DNA of 64,000 bases from the NCBI RefSeq assembly GCF_000264995.1, contig NW_006767447.1:135384-199383 (forward strand), written 5' to 3'. The position numbers and the translations under genes are program-made. Source of the stretch: Punctularia strigosozonata HHB-11173 SS5. Lineage: Eukaryota > Basidiomycota > Agaricomycetes > Corticiales > Punctulariaceae. Below, piece after piece: positions 47,727 to 59,787 of the stretch; positions within the stretch are counted from its first letter, which is position 1; each line of letters begins with the position of its first letter. Under the pieces are notes generated by a model. The model did not search any database. It was not told the origin of the DNA and was given only the letters and a program-made list of their open reading frames with translations.

Positions 47727-48985
47727 TCATTCCGTGACTATGGTCATCTGTCCCGCCATGATATGAGTGACCGACCGGCTGATAGCAGACAAAAAAAAAG
47801 TGGCCGTCACCTTCACTGCCGCCCATTCGGCGATCAACCTCAACGACCGGTCCACGAACGACAGCTTGCACTGCGCGCACCCGAGGCCGATGGCTATGGG
47901 ATACACCACGCTTCGAATATCCTGGGAGGTGGTGCCTACGCGTCGAGTTATCGTGTCAATAGCGGCCTTGGATGGCGGAGCTGCCACCGTTGACCCAACT
48001 CACTTGGGCACGCGTCCCGGGCGAGGTCGGCGCTTGCCAACGCCCACGCGCTATACACGGTTTGCTGCTCGGCCGTGCCGCATACCGAGTTCGGTGGATG
48101 CATCGTCGGCTGCGGGAGGAGCAGGCGCTTCAGCGCGGCCTTGCGTCCGAGGTGGAGGCGGAGAAGGAGGCGGAGGTAGCGAGGCCCCATCTTCTTCGCG
48201 AGGGCGTCGTCCAGTGTGCAGAAAGGGAAGGAGAGGAGATGCCTGGACGCTACGGATGCGATGGGCGCGAGATCGTACAGCGCGGCGAAGCAGTAGACGT
48301 CCATCGGCACGGAGTGCGCGTAAAGAGTCGAAAAGAGCTTGAAGAGGTTGGTCGAGGGTGCGAACACGTGCTTAATGTCGAATCCGTACTTGAGAAGAGG
48401 CATTGCTGCGCTGGATGCCGCCTCAAACGACGGAAGCGGGCTTGCGAAGGTCAGGTTGTAAATCCCGTGGAGGACGATGTTCAGAATTTCGGCGGTGTCT
48501 GGCACCGATACCGCAGGAATATCCGCGCCGTCGCTTGTGTGCCTTGTCGGTAATACAAGGAGGCCATCGAAGGCGTTGTTCGATGTGGCGAGGGCACTCT
48601 GGTGAACATAGAATCGGTGGTGATCAACGGAGATGAGGATGAGGTCGGGCAAGGACAGATCAGGGGCGTATACAGCAGACACTGAATCAGAACAGAGTGG
48701 ATACAGCGTCGGGGCTGTACAGGTTAAGCCCGTGACTTTGGTCTGAGAGGAGTGAACGCCGTCAGAGCTTTTTCTATCGCTGCGGAAGAAAATACGCACA
48801 GAATCACTCGTGTCTTGACACTCCCGCAGGGCGCGATCGTTCGTATATCGACTCGAAGCATGATCATGCATGCCAGTCGACAATGCGCCAACGTGTTGAT
48901 CGGGCGACTCTGCGCCCGGGTATGCATGGATGGATCTCACCGCAGACGTCGATGCGTTCTCTATATGGTGGTCTAGCTGCAGCAT
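47727..48985 (-). CDS. BTB/POZ-like protein 2 (tandem pair)
   Basis: Exons 48985-48004, 47935-47811, 47747-47727, giving 375 residues. The ATG at 48985 opens a continuous first exon, but comparison with BTB 1 suggests a possible intron ending at 48751 (CTCAG acceptor before TKVTGLTCTAPT), so the N-terminus is uncertain. BTB-like core: PDLILISVDHHRFYVHQSAL, TAEILNIVLHGIYNLTFASP; helical part SVPMDVYCFAALYDLAPIAS and RYLRLLLRLHLGRKAALKRL; the 125-base exon encodes SQDIRSVVYPIAIGLGCAQC and KLSFVDRSLRLIAEW; the last exon encodes MTIVTE. Gene order, strand and exon sizes match BTB 1, so the pair arose by tandem duplication. Confidence 0.78.
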
Positions 48986-49022
48986 GAAGACAATTGAAAA
49001 GGCAACCTCAGGAAGTCCGCTT

Positions 49023-49120
49023 GTTTATGTAGGCTGGCACTCTGCTCCCCCCATTGGCGATGCTGCACGATACATGGCGCCCATCTCACCACAGCTCGCC
49101 GACGACCGGGTTCACGGCGA
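49023..49120. repeat. Duplicated upstream flank, copy 2
   Basis: The AGGCTGGCACTC and CGACCGGGTTCACGGCGA motifs repeat those upstream of BTB 1 in the same spacing and order. Confidence 0.6.
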
Positions 49121-50462
49121 TTCTCACTCTAACCTCCAACACGCGTCGCCGTGCTCTAGCCAACTAAGGATGTACCCGCGCTCTGCAGAGCTAGAGACAC
49201 GCCGGCCTCGTTCTCGTCTTCGTGACACCCTAATTGATAACCTCGCACTGTCGAACGTCCTGACTGGCCTGGCCCGAGGATTTTTTTTTTCCCGCTACAG
49301 ATGTCCCCCAGTATCTTCGCACCCGTATACAGATCTCATCTCGTGTGCTTTGAGTGTATATTCTTGGATGTCATCTCGCGTATTCCCCGGAAGGTGCTAC
49401 ACGCCCTGCTCGGCATCATTCGTGCCTTTCGCCAACACTCCGGGGTGAGCAACCGAATCCCTCCTCCTGACCGAGTCTGTGACCAGCGTTATGCTATCAG
49501 TCACTGCATAGGCCTTTCGCGGCCCATCTCGCCTCGATCGATTGCGGGCCGTTGATGAAATACGCTTGGAAGCGTTCTGTAACGAGCTCGCCCAATCCAG
49601 CAGACACCTCCGAACTCACGATGTGGTCGGCGGTATGGGGATCTCGCATATTCAAACACATGCCTCCCGCTCTATAGCATCCCCGTCCCAAACTTGCGCT
49701 CGCCTGCGTAAGATCCTCCGAGTCCGAAACGCGCGGTGTCTCTGCTGCGTGACTGATGTACACGTACAGGTCAATATCGGCCGGGGATGGCGAAGCCAGC
49801 AATAGCAGACACCCCATTGCCCCGCGCGCCGCCAAACACCGGGGGAATCGACGGGGGAAGAAACCCCGGAGAACCGGCGGATGGGGCGGGGGGGGGGGGG
49901 ATAACGCCCGGGCCCCCGACGCGACCATGCCCTCAATTCTGGCGGACGTCATCATTCTGCGGAACGTACGCGCAACCAGACTAAGCCCATCGAGGGCACG
50001 TAGAGGCGAACACGCCAGTGCGACCGTACAGTACGTTGAAGCTGCGCCGTCTATCTTATCCAGCAGCGTCGCCGAGTGACACGCATGCGGTCCGTTATCA
50101 CCGAGTAGTCAGTATGATTTTCCACAGCGCCGTGCCTTGAATCAGTTTCGTGTATGATCGAAACCAACAGCAGTATATAAGATCGATACAAGACATAGAT
50201 TATACAACGAGGTCGGGTTACGTTACGATACATGTATGTTGCTGCGCATACCCTCCTCTACCTCATAAAACCCCAAAGAAATACAGGATGTCGTCAGAAC
50301 AAAAAAAAAAAGGGTGTGCGCGCGGAGAGCAGCGCAAGTGTGTGTCGTTGTGAAGACGTAGTACGACGAGCTTGCTCTCCGCCTTATTTTGTCCACCTCG
50401 CCACGCCCCCCGACTCGCAAGTCAAATCACCCAGCGCGGATCGACGATAGCATGTTGTGCGC
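49121..50462. other. 1.3 kb intergenic region
   Basis: No gene recognised. It contains a T9 run (49280-49289), a G12-type run (49890-49900) and an A11-type run (50300-50311). It separates the BTB pair from the histidine kinase pair. Confidence 0.5.
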
Positions 50463-53400
50463 TCAACTGCCGGGCCGGTATCGAAGCGCGATCAAGTCGT
50501 CCAGAGAGCGCATGCTGCACGGTTTGACGTAGTAGCCGTCCGCTCCCGCCGCCAGTGCTCGCGTGATGTCCCAATCCGAACCTTGGCCGGACACTGTGTG
50601 CAACCAACAAGCGCTCCCACCTTCAGCCAAGCTCCACTCACACACACACACACATATATATAGAGAGAGAGACCAACACTGACCGATGTATACGAGGCTG
50701 GGAACCGTGCCGGCGTCTTTCTCCAGCGCCCGGATCCGACGCGTCGCCTCCTCGCCGTCCATCTTCGGCATCTGCAGGTCCATCAGCACCAGGTCGAACG
50801 TGCCCTCGGGCCGCCCCGCCCTGCCGTCCAACGCGTCCGCGAACCGGTCCACGGCCTCCTGCCCGTCCCGCGCGGTAGCGTGCGCGTACCCGCGGCGCTT
50901 GGCGTACATCACGAGTATCTTCACGTTGATCTCGTTGTCGTCGACGATGAGCAGGCGGATCGCGGCCCGGTCGCGCCTCCGAGGCGCGTCGCCGCCGCCG
51001 GCGGACGGCGTGGAGTCGCGCGAGGCGTGCAAGGCGCTCTCCGCGGAGAGCGGCCCCCCGCGTCGGTGGTAGTTGTGCAGCGCCGCGTCGACGACGGCCC
51101 AGAGGCGCGCGCGGACGACCGGCGACGGGCAGCGGAGCACGCGCGGATCGGACAGGCGCCTGCGGTGGTGTTCAACCTCCTCTTCGGGCGATTCTGCGCG
51201 AACGTCGAGCCAATGATCGCAGGTCAGCCCGATAGCGTTTAGCTGGACGACGCTTCCGCTCGTGGGGGGGGCTCACCGGAAACGAGGACCACGGTCTGCC
51301 ACTGGCTCGTCAGCCGTCCCAGCGCCGGACGCTCCTCCGTGTTGGCGGCGCCGAGGACGATCGTCGCCGCTTCCTCCGGGCTCTCGGCGAACCCCAGCCT
51401 CCCGAGCTGCCGCGCGACGCTCATCACCGACTCCGTGCCCGCGCCGCCGCCTCCGTCGAGCACGTGGTACGTTCGCGGCAGCGTCGCCCTCTTCATCCGG
51501 TGCCGGACGCTCTCCGGGTCCGGGTCGGTCGCGATCACGGGCTTGTGGAGCCGGAGGCGGAAGTGGGCGCCCCGGCCGGGCGTGCAGGACACGAGCGCGA
51601 GCGTGCCGTTCAGCGCGGTCGCGACGCGGGCCACGGTCGCGAGGCTGAGGCGGAGGTGCGACGGGTCGCCGTCGTCGGGGTCGGCCGAGGGCTCGACGGA
51701 GGGGAACACGCGGCCCCAGTCCGCGGGCACGATGCCCGAGCCGGTGTCGACGACCTCGAAGTCGAGGAAGGCGCGGTCGGCCGGGAGGGAGGTGCGGAGG
51801 CGGATGCTGCCCCGGGCCGTCGTCGCGAGCGCGTGGCCCAGGAGCGAGCCGAGCACGAGGCCGAGGGTCGCCGCGTTGGTGAGGAGCAGCTCCGCCGCCG
51901 CCGGCAGCTGGTTGTCGACGACGACGGCGACGTCGGTCCGCTGCTCCGCGTACGCGGCGGAGCCCGTGATCCCTTCCACGACGCTCTGCTCGATGGCCGC
52001 GAGGTTTTGCAGGGAGGTGCTGAGGTCGTACTGGTCGGCTACCCCGAGGTGGTTGAGACGGATGAGGCTGTTGACCATGGCGAGGAGGTTGTTGCCCTGG
52101 CCCTCTATGACGTCCAGCATGCGTCGCGGCGTCTCCCGTCCTGGCGTCGATTCCACGTCCGAGGATCCCTCCTTCAGCAGCTCGGCGGTCGCGATGATGG
52201 CGTGGATGGGCGTGCGGAGGTCGTGGGTCATGCCGCGGAGGAACTGGTCCTTGGACGCGGCGGCCGCGTTGAGGTCCGCGCTCATGACGACGTTGGAGAT
52301 GGACATGGCGCACTGGACGACGAACAGGACGTCGATGGCGTCGAAGATCGTCTTCAGGTCGTGCGTCTCCACCACCAGGTACGCGTCGTCCGTGGACGGC
52401 ACGCGCACGACGATCGCGCGCACGGCCTGGTCCGTGGGGGCGTGGTTGTCCAAGACGACCTTGAGGGTCGCGTCCGTCGCCTCCCAGAGCGAGTCGCGCA
52501 CCTGCGCGTGCGGGACGCGCGACCCGCCGCGGAGGCGGACGACGCCGTCCTGCTGGATCTGGTACGACACGTGCCCGCTCGGGTAGCACTCGCGGAGGAC
52601 GTTCAGCCGGCGCTCGACGAGGTCGCCCGGCGTGAGATCCTGGAGCGCCGCGGCGAGCCTGGCGACCATCGCCTCCTGGACGTGCCGCCGCTGGACGTGG
52701 GCGCGCTCGACGATCATGTGCACCATCGTCTTCGCGAGCCGCCGGAGCGTCGCGGTCTGGACCGCGCTCGGCGCCGGTTTCGGGGCGTCGGAGGAGACGC
52801 AGAGCGCGCCGAAGGCGATCTCGACGTCCGTCGTGCCGGGCGGGCGGTAGAGGAGCGGGGCGCCGACGTAGGAGCGCATGCCGGCGCGGACGGCGGGCGA
52901 GGCGGCGAAGCGCCAGTCTTCGAGCATGTTCGGGAGGGAGAAGACGGTGTGCGAGCGCTGCATGATCGTGTGTGCGCACAGGGCGTCCCGGCGAGGCACG
53001 GTGGAGAGCGGGTGGTTGCGGGTGACGATGTGCGTGTAGTCGTCGTGGTCCATGAGGCCGAGGGAGGTGCAATCCTGCTGCATGATGTCCTAGGCCCACG
53101 TCGCGTGGTTAGGGACCAGGGGGTGGGGCATGACGCGCCCCGAAGCGGTGGTTAATACGATGCTCACATGGACGACGTCGACCGCGCCCTGCAGTTGGGC
53201 GAGCAGGTCGTGGTCGTTCTGGATGAACTTGGTGTAGTACCAGAGCGAGGTGAGGCGCTGCAGTTCGTTCCGCGCCAGCAAGGGGAAGAGGTACGGGTCG
53301 GCGAAGCTGGGTTGCCGCAGTGGTATGACGGCAGAGCCATCCTGACGGTGGCCGCTGGGATAGTCGCGACAGAACTCGGTCTCGTCGAAGTCGGAGAGGG

Positions 53401-53707
53401 GCGTTGAAGGATGGAACGGGGGTCGCGGGGGACGCCCGGGACCGTCGACGGGTGGATCAGGGAGCGCTGCAACGGGCGATGGTCGTGTGCGGGGGGCTTC
53501 GTCGGTGGGCGGGTCGGAGAGCGTGACGATCGAGTACAGCGTGCCGACGTTGAGTGACGGGTGGAGCCCGTCTGTGGCGCCCAGCAGATGGCGCCCCTGC
53601 TTGTCCACGTTGTCCTCCGACATACGCGACAGGGCCGTGTTCGACCTGGTGCGACTCAGCCTCGTTATCCACGACAATCCGTACATTCCGTGCGGTAGTG
53701 CCGACAT
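50463..53707 (-). CDS. Hybrid histidine kinase 1 (GAF-like, HisKA, degenerate HATPase, receiver)
   Basis: Exons 53707-53168, 53089-51277, 51193-50684, 50593-50463, giving 997 residues. N-terminal part: DFDETEFCRDYPSG, then a GAF-like region (CAHTIMQRSHTVFSLPNMLE, DWRFAASPAVRAGMRSYVGA). H-box FLRGMTHDLRTPIHAI with phospho-acceptor His at about 469. The ATP-binding part keeps DTGSGI, but the N-box position reads LGSLLGHAL without the usual Asn, and the G2 region reads LRLSLATVARV. The C-terminal receiver has LLIVDDNEINVK, Asp in LVLMDLQMPKMDG (about 923) and the Lys in VKPCSMRSL. A signalling hybrid kinase of the fungal phosphorelay is expected, but autophosphorylation may be impaired. An in-frame Met at 53623 (MSEDNVDK) is an alternative start. 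Sister of the 55.1-58.4 kb gene. Confidence 0.9.
50640..50672. repeat. Compound microsatellite in a kinase intron
   Basis: A run of CA, then TA, then GA dinucleotides lies inside the third intron of histidine kinase 1; the sister gene has A-rich sequence at the same place instead. Confidence 0.85.
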
Positions 53708-55097
53708 GGGGGTCTGGCGCTTGCCGGATGGATACGGAGCAGGCGTTTTCCCTATCCCTCACAAAAGACGTCGGGGGCGTCCAGTACTTGTACACGCACG
53801 GTCCTAATCCCAAGGCGGTGCCTGCTCAAGGAAGGAACCTTCTGGTTACCATCTTCCAACGCATGTTATCCGGCAGGACCAAAATCCATCATCTAAACCA
53901 ACCCGCCGGCGGAGTCACGGTGTCACCGCCTTCAGGCAAGTCGTGGAATTTTCTGAATATGTAACTCCCTCAAATATATCGTTGCTTTGTCGAATCGCGC
54001 TTCGCCCTCTGGTCTGTTAGATTCTGCGCAGACGACGGCAGCGACCTGAAGACCGTTGCTGTCTACGGTAGCGTCGCAGTCACCTCGATCCACAAAACGC
54101 TTGGCTCATCCTCCGCCCGATGAGGTTGCTGCGCGCAGACCCGACGCGGAGGCGGCGCCAGGGCAGGTTCTGCGCCGGCGGCGAACCCCTCCGACGCGGG
54201 GCGCGGCGCGCTAGCCCGTTCCATTTTTCGCGGGACAATACGGGGGGGGGGGGTGCACGATCTGCGGCTTTCGTGCCTGCTTATCGTGGAACAAGAGCGC
54301 GCACCCCCAAATTCGAGAGCAGGATAAAAGAGCGGCACCCCAAATCGACAGCAGGATAAAAAGAGCGCACACAGGCCCATCGCGGTGGCGGTAAGCACGC
54401 TCGCCCGTGAAAGGGAAAAAAAAAAAACCTCGTGCCCGACATCCTCCGTCACCGCAGTCCTGTAGATGCGAGCGGGGAGGGGGTGCCTGAGGCCCGGGGG
54501 TGGGCGGCCAGCATGGAAACGGATGCGGCCCTCATGCTGGCCAATCATCGCGTTGAGCACCCTGGCGAGAGCTACCGGCGAGCCTACAACAGGGGAACGC
54601 GGCTCACACGGTTTCTATCCGGGTATCTGGCGCGGTCGCCATGATCCGGGGGTTGGGGGGCGCGATCCAGAGCCGGCGCGATCGAATGCTGGCCAACGCG
54701 CGCCGATCTCAAAACGTCCTAACAGACCAACACCGAGAGGATAATACAGTCGTGATTTCCCGATGCTGTTTAAGAGTACAAGATGCCATGCTTAAAGCTA
54801 CAATATCCATGCTGCGCGACCTCTGGATCCGCCCGAGAAACCCAAAGGGAAAGAAATCATAATAAACAGTAACGAAACGGCATGCTAGAGGGTCAGCTTC
54901 AAGCCACGTCGAAACGAGAAACGTGCCTTGCCTGGCCTCAGAACCGCTTTTTCTTTTTATCACCATGGCTCCGCTTGCCCTCCCTGCGTCCCACAAGTAA
55001 GGTAAAGGACCACGGTACGCGGACGAGCCGCCCGGAGGTTCCTCAGCGACGTAACAGGCAGCTGACGCCCGCCAAATCAGAGAGTCGCGCTCGGCGT
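53708..55097. other. Spacer between tandem histidine kinases
   Basis: Contains a G10 run (54242-54252), an A12 run (54418-54428) and two near-identical short stretches ending in AGCAGGATAAAA at about 54320 and 54350. No gene recognised. It includes the promoter of kinase 1 and the 3' flank of kinase 2. Confidence 0.5.
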
Positions 55098-58000
55098 TCA
55101 ATCCTGGAAGCGCAGCGCGATCAACTCGTCCAAAGAGCGCATGCTGCACGGCTTCACGTAGTACCCATCCGCGCCCGCCGCCAACGCACGCGTCCTATCC
55201 TGATCCGAGCTCTGGCCGGACACTGTTTCCAAAAAAAAACAAAAAAAGGCATTTCCTTCAGCGACCCGAGTCCCCATCACAACAGCGCAAAAAACGAAAA
55301 CGCGGAGACGCTGACCGATATACACCAAGCTGGGCGGAGCCCCGGCGTCCCGCTCCAGCACCCGAATCCTCCGCGTCGCCTCCTCGCCGTCCATCCTCGG
55401 CATCTGCAAATCCATCAGCACGAGCTCAAACGCCGTCCCGACCGTGCCCGTTCCCGCCGCCGCCGCCGCCGGTGGTGGTGCCGCACCGCGTCCCAGCGCC
55501 TTCGCGAACCGGTCCACGGCCTCCTGCCCGTCGCGGGCGGTGGCGTGCGCGTACCCCCGGCGCTTGGCGTACATGACGAGGATCTTCACGTTGATATCGT
55601 TGTCGTCGACGATGAGCAGGCGGATCGACGATCGATCGGGTCTGGGCGCGTCGCCGGCGGACGGGGTAGAGGTGCGCGTCGCCGGTGACGCGTCGGAGGG
55701 GAGGGACCCCCGTCGACGATAGTTTTGCGAGGCCGCTTCGACTACGGCCCAGAGCCGCGCGCGAGACAGCGGTGACGGGCAACAGAGCACCCGCGGGTCG
55801 TCGGACGGTCGTTGGCTGTCTCGAGCTCCCTCAGCGGCCTCTGAACGTCAAGATGGTGGTCAGGATCGAAGCTGGGACTTGTCTCTTCGCTTAAGCGCTC
55901 ACCGTGTACGAGGAGGAGTACGGTCTGCCACTCGTGCACCGACTGTTCGACAGCCAGCCGCTCGGCGCGACCATGGTCAAGGACGATGCTCGCGCCGTCC
56001 TTCAAAGTCTCGACGAACCCCAATCGCTCCAGCTGCCGCGCGGCGTACGCCTCCGACACGCCGCCCCTCCTCCCGTCCCCGGCGACCACGCAATACGTCA
56101 GCGGCATGGTCGCCTTCTTCAGCCGACGCCGCGCGCTCTCCGGGCCCCCATCGGGCTCGAGCACGGGCTTGTGGAGCCTCAGCCGGAAGTGGGCGCCCTG
56201 GCCGGGCGTGCACGAGACGAGCGCGAGCGTGCCGTTCAGCGCGTTCGCGATGCGGGACACGGTCGCGAGGCCGAGGCGCGGGTGCCCGTCGGGGGGTGCG
56301 GCCGGCTCGGCGGACGGGAAGATGCGGCCCCAGTCCCTGGGCACGAGGCCCGACCCGGTGTCGGTGACCTCGTAGTCGAGGAAGGCGCGGTCGGGCGGGA
56401 CGGACGTGCGGAGGCAGACGCTGCCCCGGGCCGTCGTCGAGAGCGCGTGGCCGAGAAGGGAGCCTAGCGCGAGGGCGAGGGTGCCCGCGTTCGTGAGGAT
56501 CAGCTCCACCGCCGGCGGGAGCTGATTATCGACGAGGACGGCGACGTCGGTCCGCTGCTCCGCGTACGCGGCGGAGCCCGTGATTCCTTCCACGATGCTC
56601 TGCTCGATGGCCGCGAGGCTTTGCATGGACTTGCTGAGGTCGTACTGGTCGGCGATGCCGAGGTGGTTGAGGCGGATCAGGTTGTTGACCATGGTGAGCA
56701 GGTGGTTGCCCTGGTCCTCTATGACCCCCAGCATGTGTCGCGATGTCGCCCTTTCAGGCGTACGTGACGCCGGTTCACCGTCCGCGGTCCCCTCCCTCAA
56801 CAGCTCGGCGGACGCGATGATGGCGTGGATGGGCGTGCGGAGGTCGTGGGTCATGCCGCGGAGGAACCGGTCCTTGGACGCGACCGCCGCGTCGAGATCC
56901 GCGCTCATGACGACGTTCGAGATGGTCATGGCGCACTGGACGATGAACGAGACGTCGATGGTGTCGAACACGGTCTTCAGGTCGTCCGTCTCCACCACGA
57001 GGTACGCGTCGTCCGCCGACGGCACGCGGACGACGATGGCGCGCACGGCCTGGTTCGGGCGCCAGAGATGGATCGGGACGTGGTTGTCCAGCAGGATGAT
57101 CTTGAGGATCGCGTCGGTCGCCTCCCAGAGCGAGTCGTGCACCTGCGAGGACGGCACGCGGATCCCGCCTCGGAGGCGGACGACGTCGTCCTGTTGGATC
57201 TGGTACGACACGTGGCAGCTCGGGTAGCATTCGCGGAGGACGTCCACCCGGCGCTCGATGACGTTGCTGGGGTTCAGGCTCGGAAGGGCACGGGAGAGCT
57301 TGGCGATCATCTCCTCCTGGACGTTCCGCCGCTGGATGTTGGCGCGCTCGACGATCATGTGCACCATCGTCTTCGCGAGCCGCTTGAGGGTCGCGGTTTG
57401 GACCGCGGTGGGCGCCGGCCGTGGCGAGTTGGAGGAGACGCAGAGCGAGCCGAAGGCGATCTCGACGTCCGTGCCGGGCAGGCGGTACAGCAGCTGGGTG
57501 CCGACGTAGGAGCGCATGCCGGCCTCGACGGAGGGCGAGGCGGCGAAGCGCCAGTCTTCGAGCATGTTCGGGAGGGAGAAGACGGTGTCGGATTCCTGGA
57601 TGATGGTGTGCGCGCACGGCGCCTGCCGCCGGGGAATGGTGGAGAGCGGGCAGTCGTGGGTGACGATATGGGTGTAGTTGTCGTTGTCCATCAGGCCGAG
57701 GAAGGTACAGTCTTGTTGCATCACGTCCTATGTGATAATCAGTCTATGAATGCGTAGCTGCGCAGTCCGAGGGGTACTGCTCACATGGACGACATCGACC
57801 GCGCCCTGCAGTTGAGCGAGCAGATCGTGGTCGTTTTGGATGAACTTGGTGTAGTACCAGAGCGATGTGAGGCGCTTCAGCTCGTTCCGCGCGAGCAGAG
57901 GGAAAAGGTAAGGGTCGGCGAAGCTGTCTTGCTGCGGTGGTATGACGGTCGAGCCATCTGAACGTTGCCCGCTGGGGTAGTCGCGACAGAATTCGTTCTC

Positions 58001-58369
58001 GTCGAAGTCGGAGAGAGGCGTGCGGAGCGGATCGGTGTCACTGGGGAAATAGAACAAGGGCTGCAGGGGGTCGTGTGGGGCATCGATGAGCAGGTCAGGG
58101 ATGTCGGTGAGCAGATCGTGGGTGTCGGTGAGCAGATCGGGAAGGCATCCGGCGAAGTGATGGCGGGTGCCGATGTTGAGCGGAGGAAGAGAAGAAGTGG
58201 TGGGTGCGGGAATTGAGTCCGGCTCTGCAGACGACGAGTCCATCAGTGACGTCCTGAGACCATGGGATTGTCCTTCGGCTCGTCCTCCGACACACGCGTC
58301 AAGGCCGTCCGCCGAGCTGGTACGACTTGTGTTTGCTAAGTATCTGTCGACAACGTGAACGACTGCCAT
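55098..58369 (-). CDS. Hybrid histidine kinase 2 (tandem paralogue)
   Basis: Exons 58369-57785, 57727-55903, 55840-55316, 55222-55098, giving 1019 residues (977 if the Met at 58243 is used; that start aligns with the alternative start of kinase 1). The organisation is the same as kinase 1: DFDENEFCRDYPSG, GAF-like (CAHTIIQESDTVFSLPNMLE), H-box FLRGMTHDLRTPIHAI, degenerate N-box LGSLLGHALSTT, G1-like DTGSGL, receiver LLIVDDNDINVKILVMYAKR with LVLMDLQMPRMDG and VKPCSMRSLDELI. Differences from kinase 1: a five-residue insert (IHLWR) before NQAVRAIVV, an Ala/Gly-rich loop in the receiver (GAAPPPAAAAAGTG), and a different linker before the receiver (EAAEGARDSQRPSDD). The core is strongly conserved between copies, which points to recent duplication or purifying selection. 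Confidence 0.9.
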
Positions 58370-58759
58370 CGTGGACCAACGCCGCACGGCGATGCGGACG
58401 AGTGCATACCGTGTACTCTACAGACCGTACCGTCAAACTGGATACGAAGAGATGTGTGTGAGCGACGCGTCCGGCAAGGTCGCAAGCTCCCGCGCCACTG
58501 GTGAGCGGGCGCACCGGAGCGGAGGTCACGTGCGGCGGTGCCGGTTCTTGGGGCGGCGGAGGTCGCCTCGCTGGCTCCTTGCTTCCGCTCCCGAAGGCTA
58601 CGAGGGGGTCCTCCCCCTGCGTCTTTTGTTTGTCCCACCCACCGCACCCTGTTCGTGAATGTTACATTATTAGGAATCACCATACAAGTCCCGATTACAG
58701 AAGTAGCAATGAGTTGAAGTTGGTCGCGAACGTTTAGTACGCTCCGGAGAGTCGGCCGA

Positions 58760-58799
58760 GTAGGCCAGGGGCGAGCCGTTGCGCTCGCTCCCGGCCTAC
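58760..58799. repeat. Imperfect 17-base hairpin (6-base loop)
   Basis: The arms at 58760-58776 and 58783-58799 pair except at two positions (loop CGTTGC). An outer pair GAGAGTC (58747-58753) and GACTCTC (near 58831-58837) can extend the foldback. Confidence 0.6.
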
Positions 58800-59592
58800 A
58801 CCCAAGCCAAGCTTCACCCGTACATTCCGGTGACTCTCCTAGCGCGCTAACCGCTAGAGACTGCAGGACCGCAGTTCGCCCAAGAACTGGCACCGGTCCA
58901 AATCGCAAGCGGGGTATGCTACGGTATTCAACCTGCAGCTGGCTCTCGTACGGTTCATAACACAGGTCACTATCGCTCGGACTCGCCGGACTCAGATCCT
59001 ACAGCTCATACTGGCTACTCAGCGCTGCCACTGCGCTCGCCCACGAGGTACGACCCATCCCTTTGGGACTCGCCACGTGTTTCGCTCGATGTCTGGTTCC
59101 AAGTATGCGTTTCGACGTGACCTCTTGACTATCCAGGCGGCATTTTCTTGCCATTATACTCTGCGAAATCTGTCAGAATCGGTGGTATCATGGGCGTATC
59201 AGCGCTTACGATGTCCTCGGATGTGCCAATTGTATCGAAACGCTAGATCACTTCTCGCAAAGGAGCTTTCGTGTTCGCTATCGACTCTGGACAGCGTAAA
59301 TCCCGCCGAATCCCCGCATAACGCACCTTCTGGACGTTGTGCGCACCTAACGGACACCTGCATTCGCTCCTGCGGCGAGTAATTGCCGTGCGCTTGGAAT
59401 GGCTCATCTAGAGTTACGCCATCCACCCCTTCGATCAGCATGCGCCACACGGGGCTGGTAGCTCTGGCAGCCTTGGTAGATGTGTTTCAAGTGTTTTATA
59501 CCCCTCTCGACCTGATAGACGGTCTCACGGCGCACTTCAATGGCCGCGAGCTGGATGCAGGAATGGGGTAACGTGTAGCTAGAGGTCCAGCA

Positions 59593-59598
59593 TATAAG
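59593..59598 (+). promoter_or_regulatory. TATA-like box of the orphan long copy
   Basis: TATAAG followed by a C/T-rich segment. The distance to the spliced start codon is about 190 bases. The same motif precedes the short copy at 9990. Confidence 0.35.
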
Positions 59599-59787
59599 AC
59601 GGCCACCTCTGCACCATTCCTCCTCAACCGAGTCCCATCCCTGCCTTATAGTACTGCTCGGTACGCCTTCCTCCGTGCGCGACTGCAACGTCATTTTCCT
59701 GACACAGTGCATCTTGTTCAGTGAACAGGCCGTTTACTTGTTCCTCCTGCGACGTTCATAGCCGTTGTTCACGATCCGCGTCGCTAC

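Larger units (their letters stand above)
58370..59787. other. 1.4 kb intergenic region with foldback
   Basis: Between the kinase 2 start and the orphan gene. It contains the nested inverted repeat described at 58741-58850 and a TATAAG at 59593-59598, about 190 bases before the orphan gene start. No gene recognised. Confidence 0.5.

Noticed and set aside
47399-47737. Overlapping plus and minus open frames in the BTB spacer
   Set aside because: Both look partly protein-like, but neither has a start, splice sites or family match, so neither was called.
51273-53099. 608-codon second minus-strand frame in kinase 1
   Set aside because: Pro/Arg/His-rich; the alternative frame carries all kinase motifs.
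51464-53155. 563-codon plus-strand open frame across histidine kinase 1 (and a similar one at 56825-57757)
   Set aside because: Antisense shadows: Val/Arg/Asp/Gly-rich with no domain, recurring at the same place in both paralogues because the coding strand is conserved.
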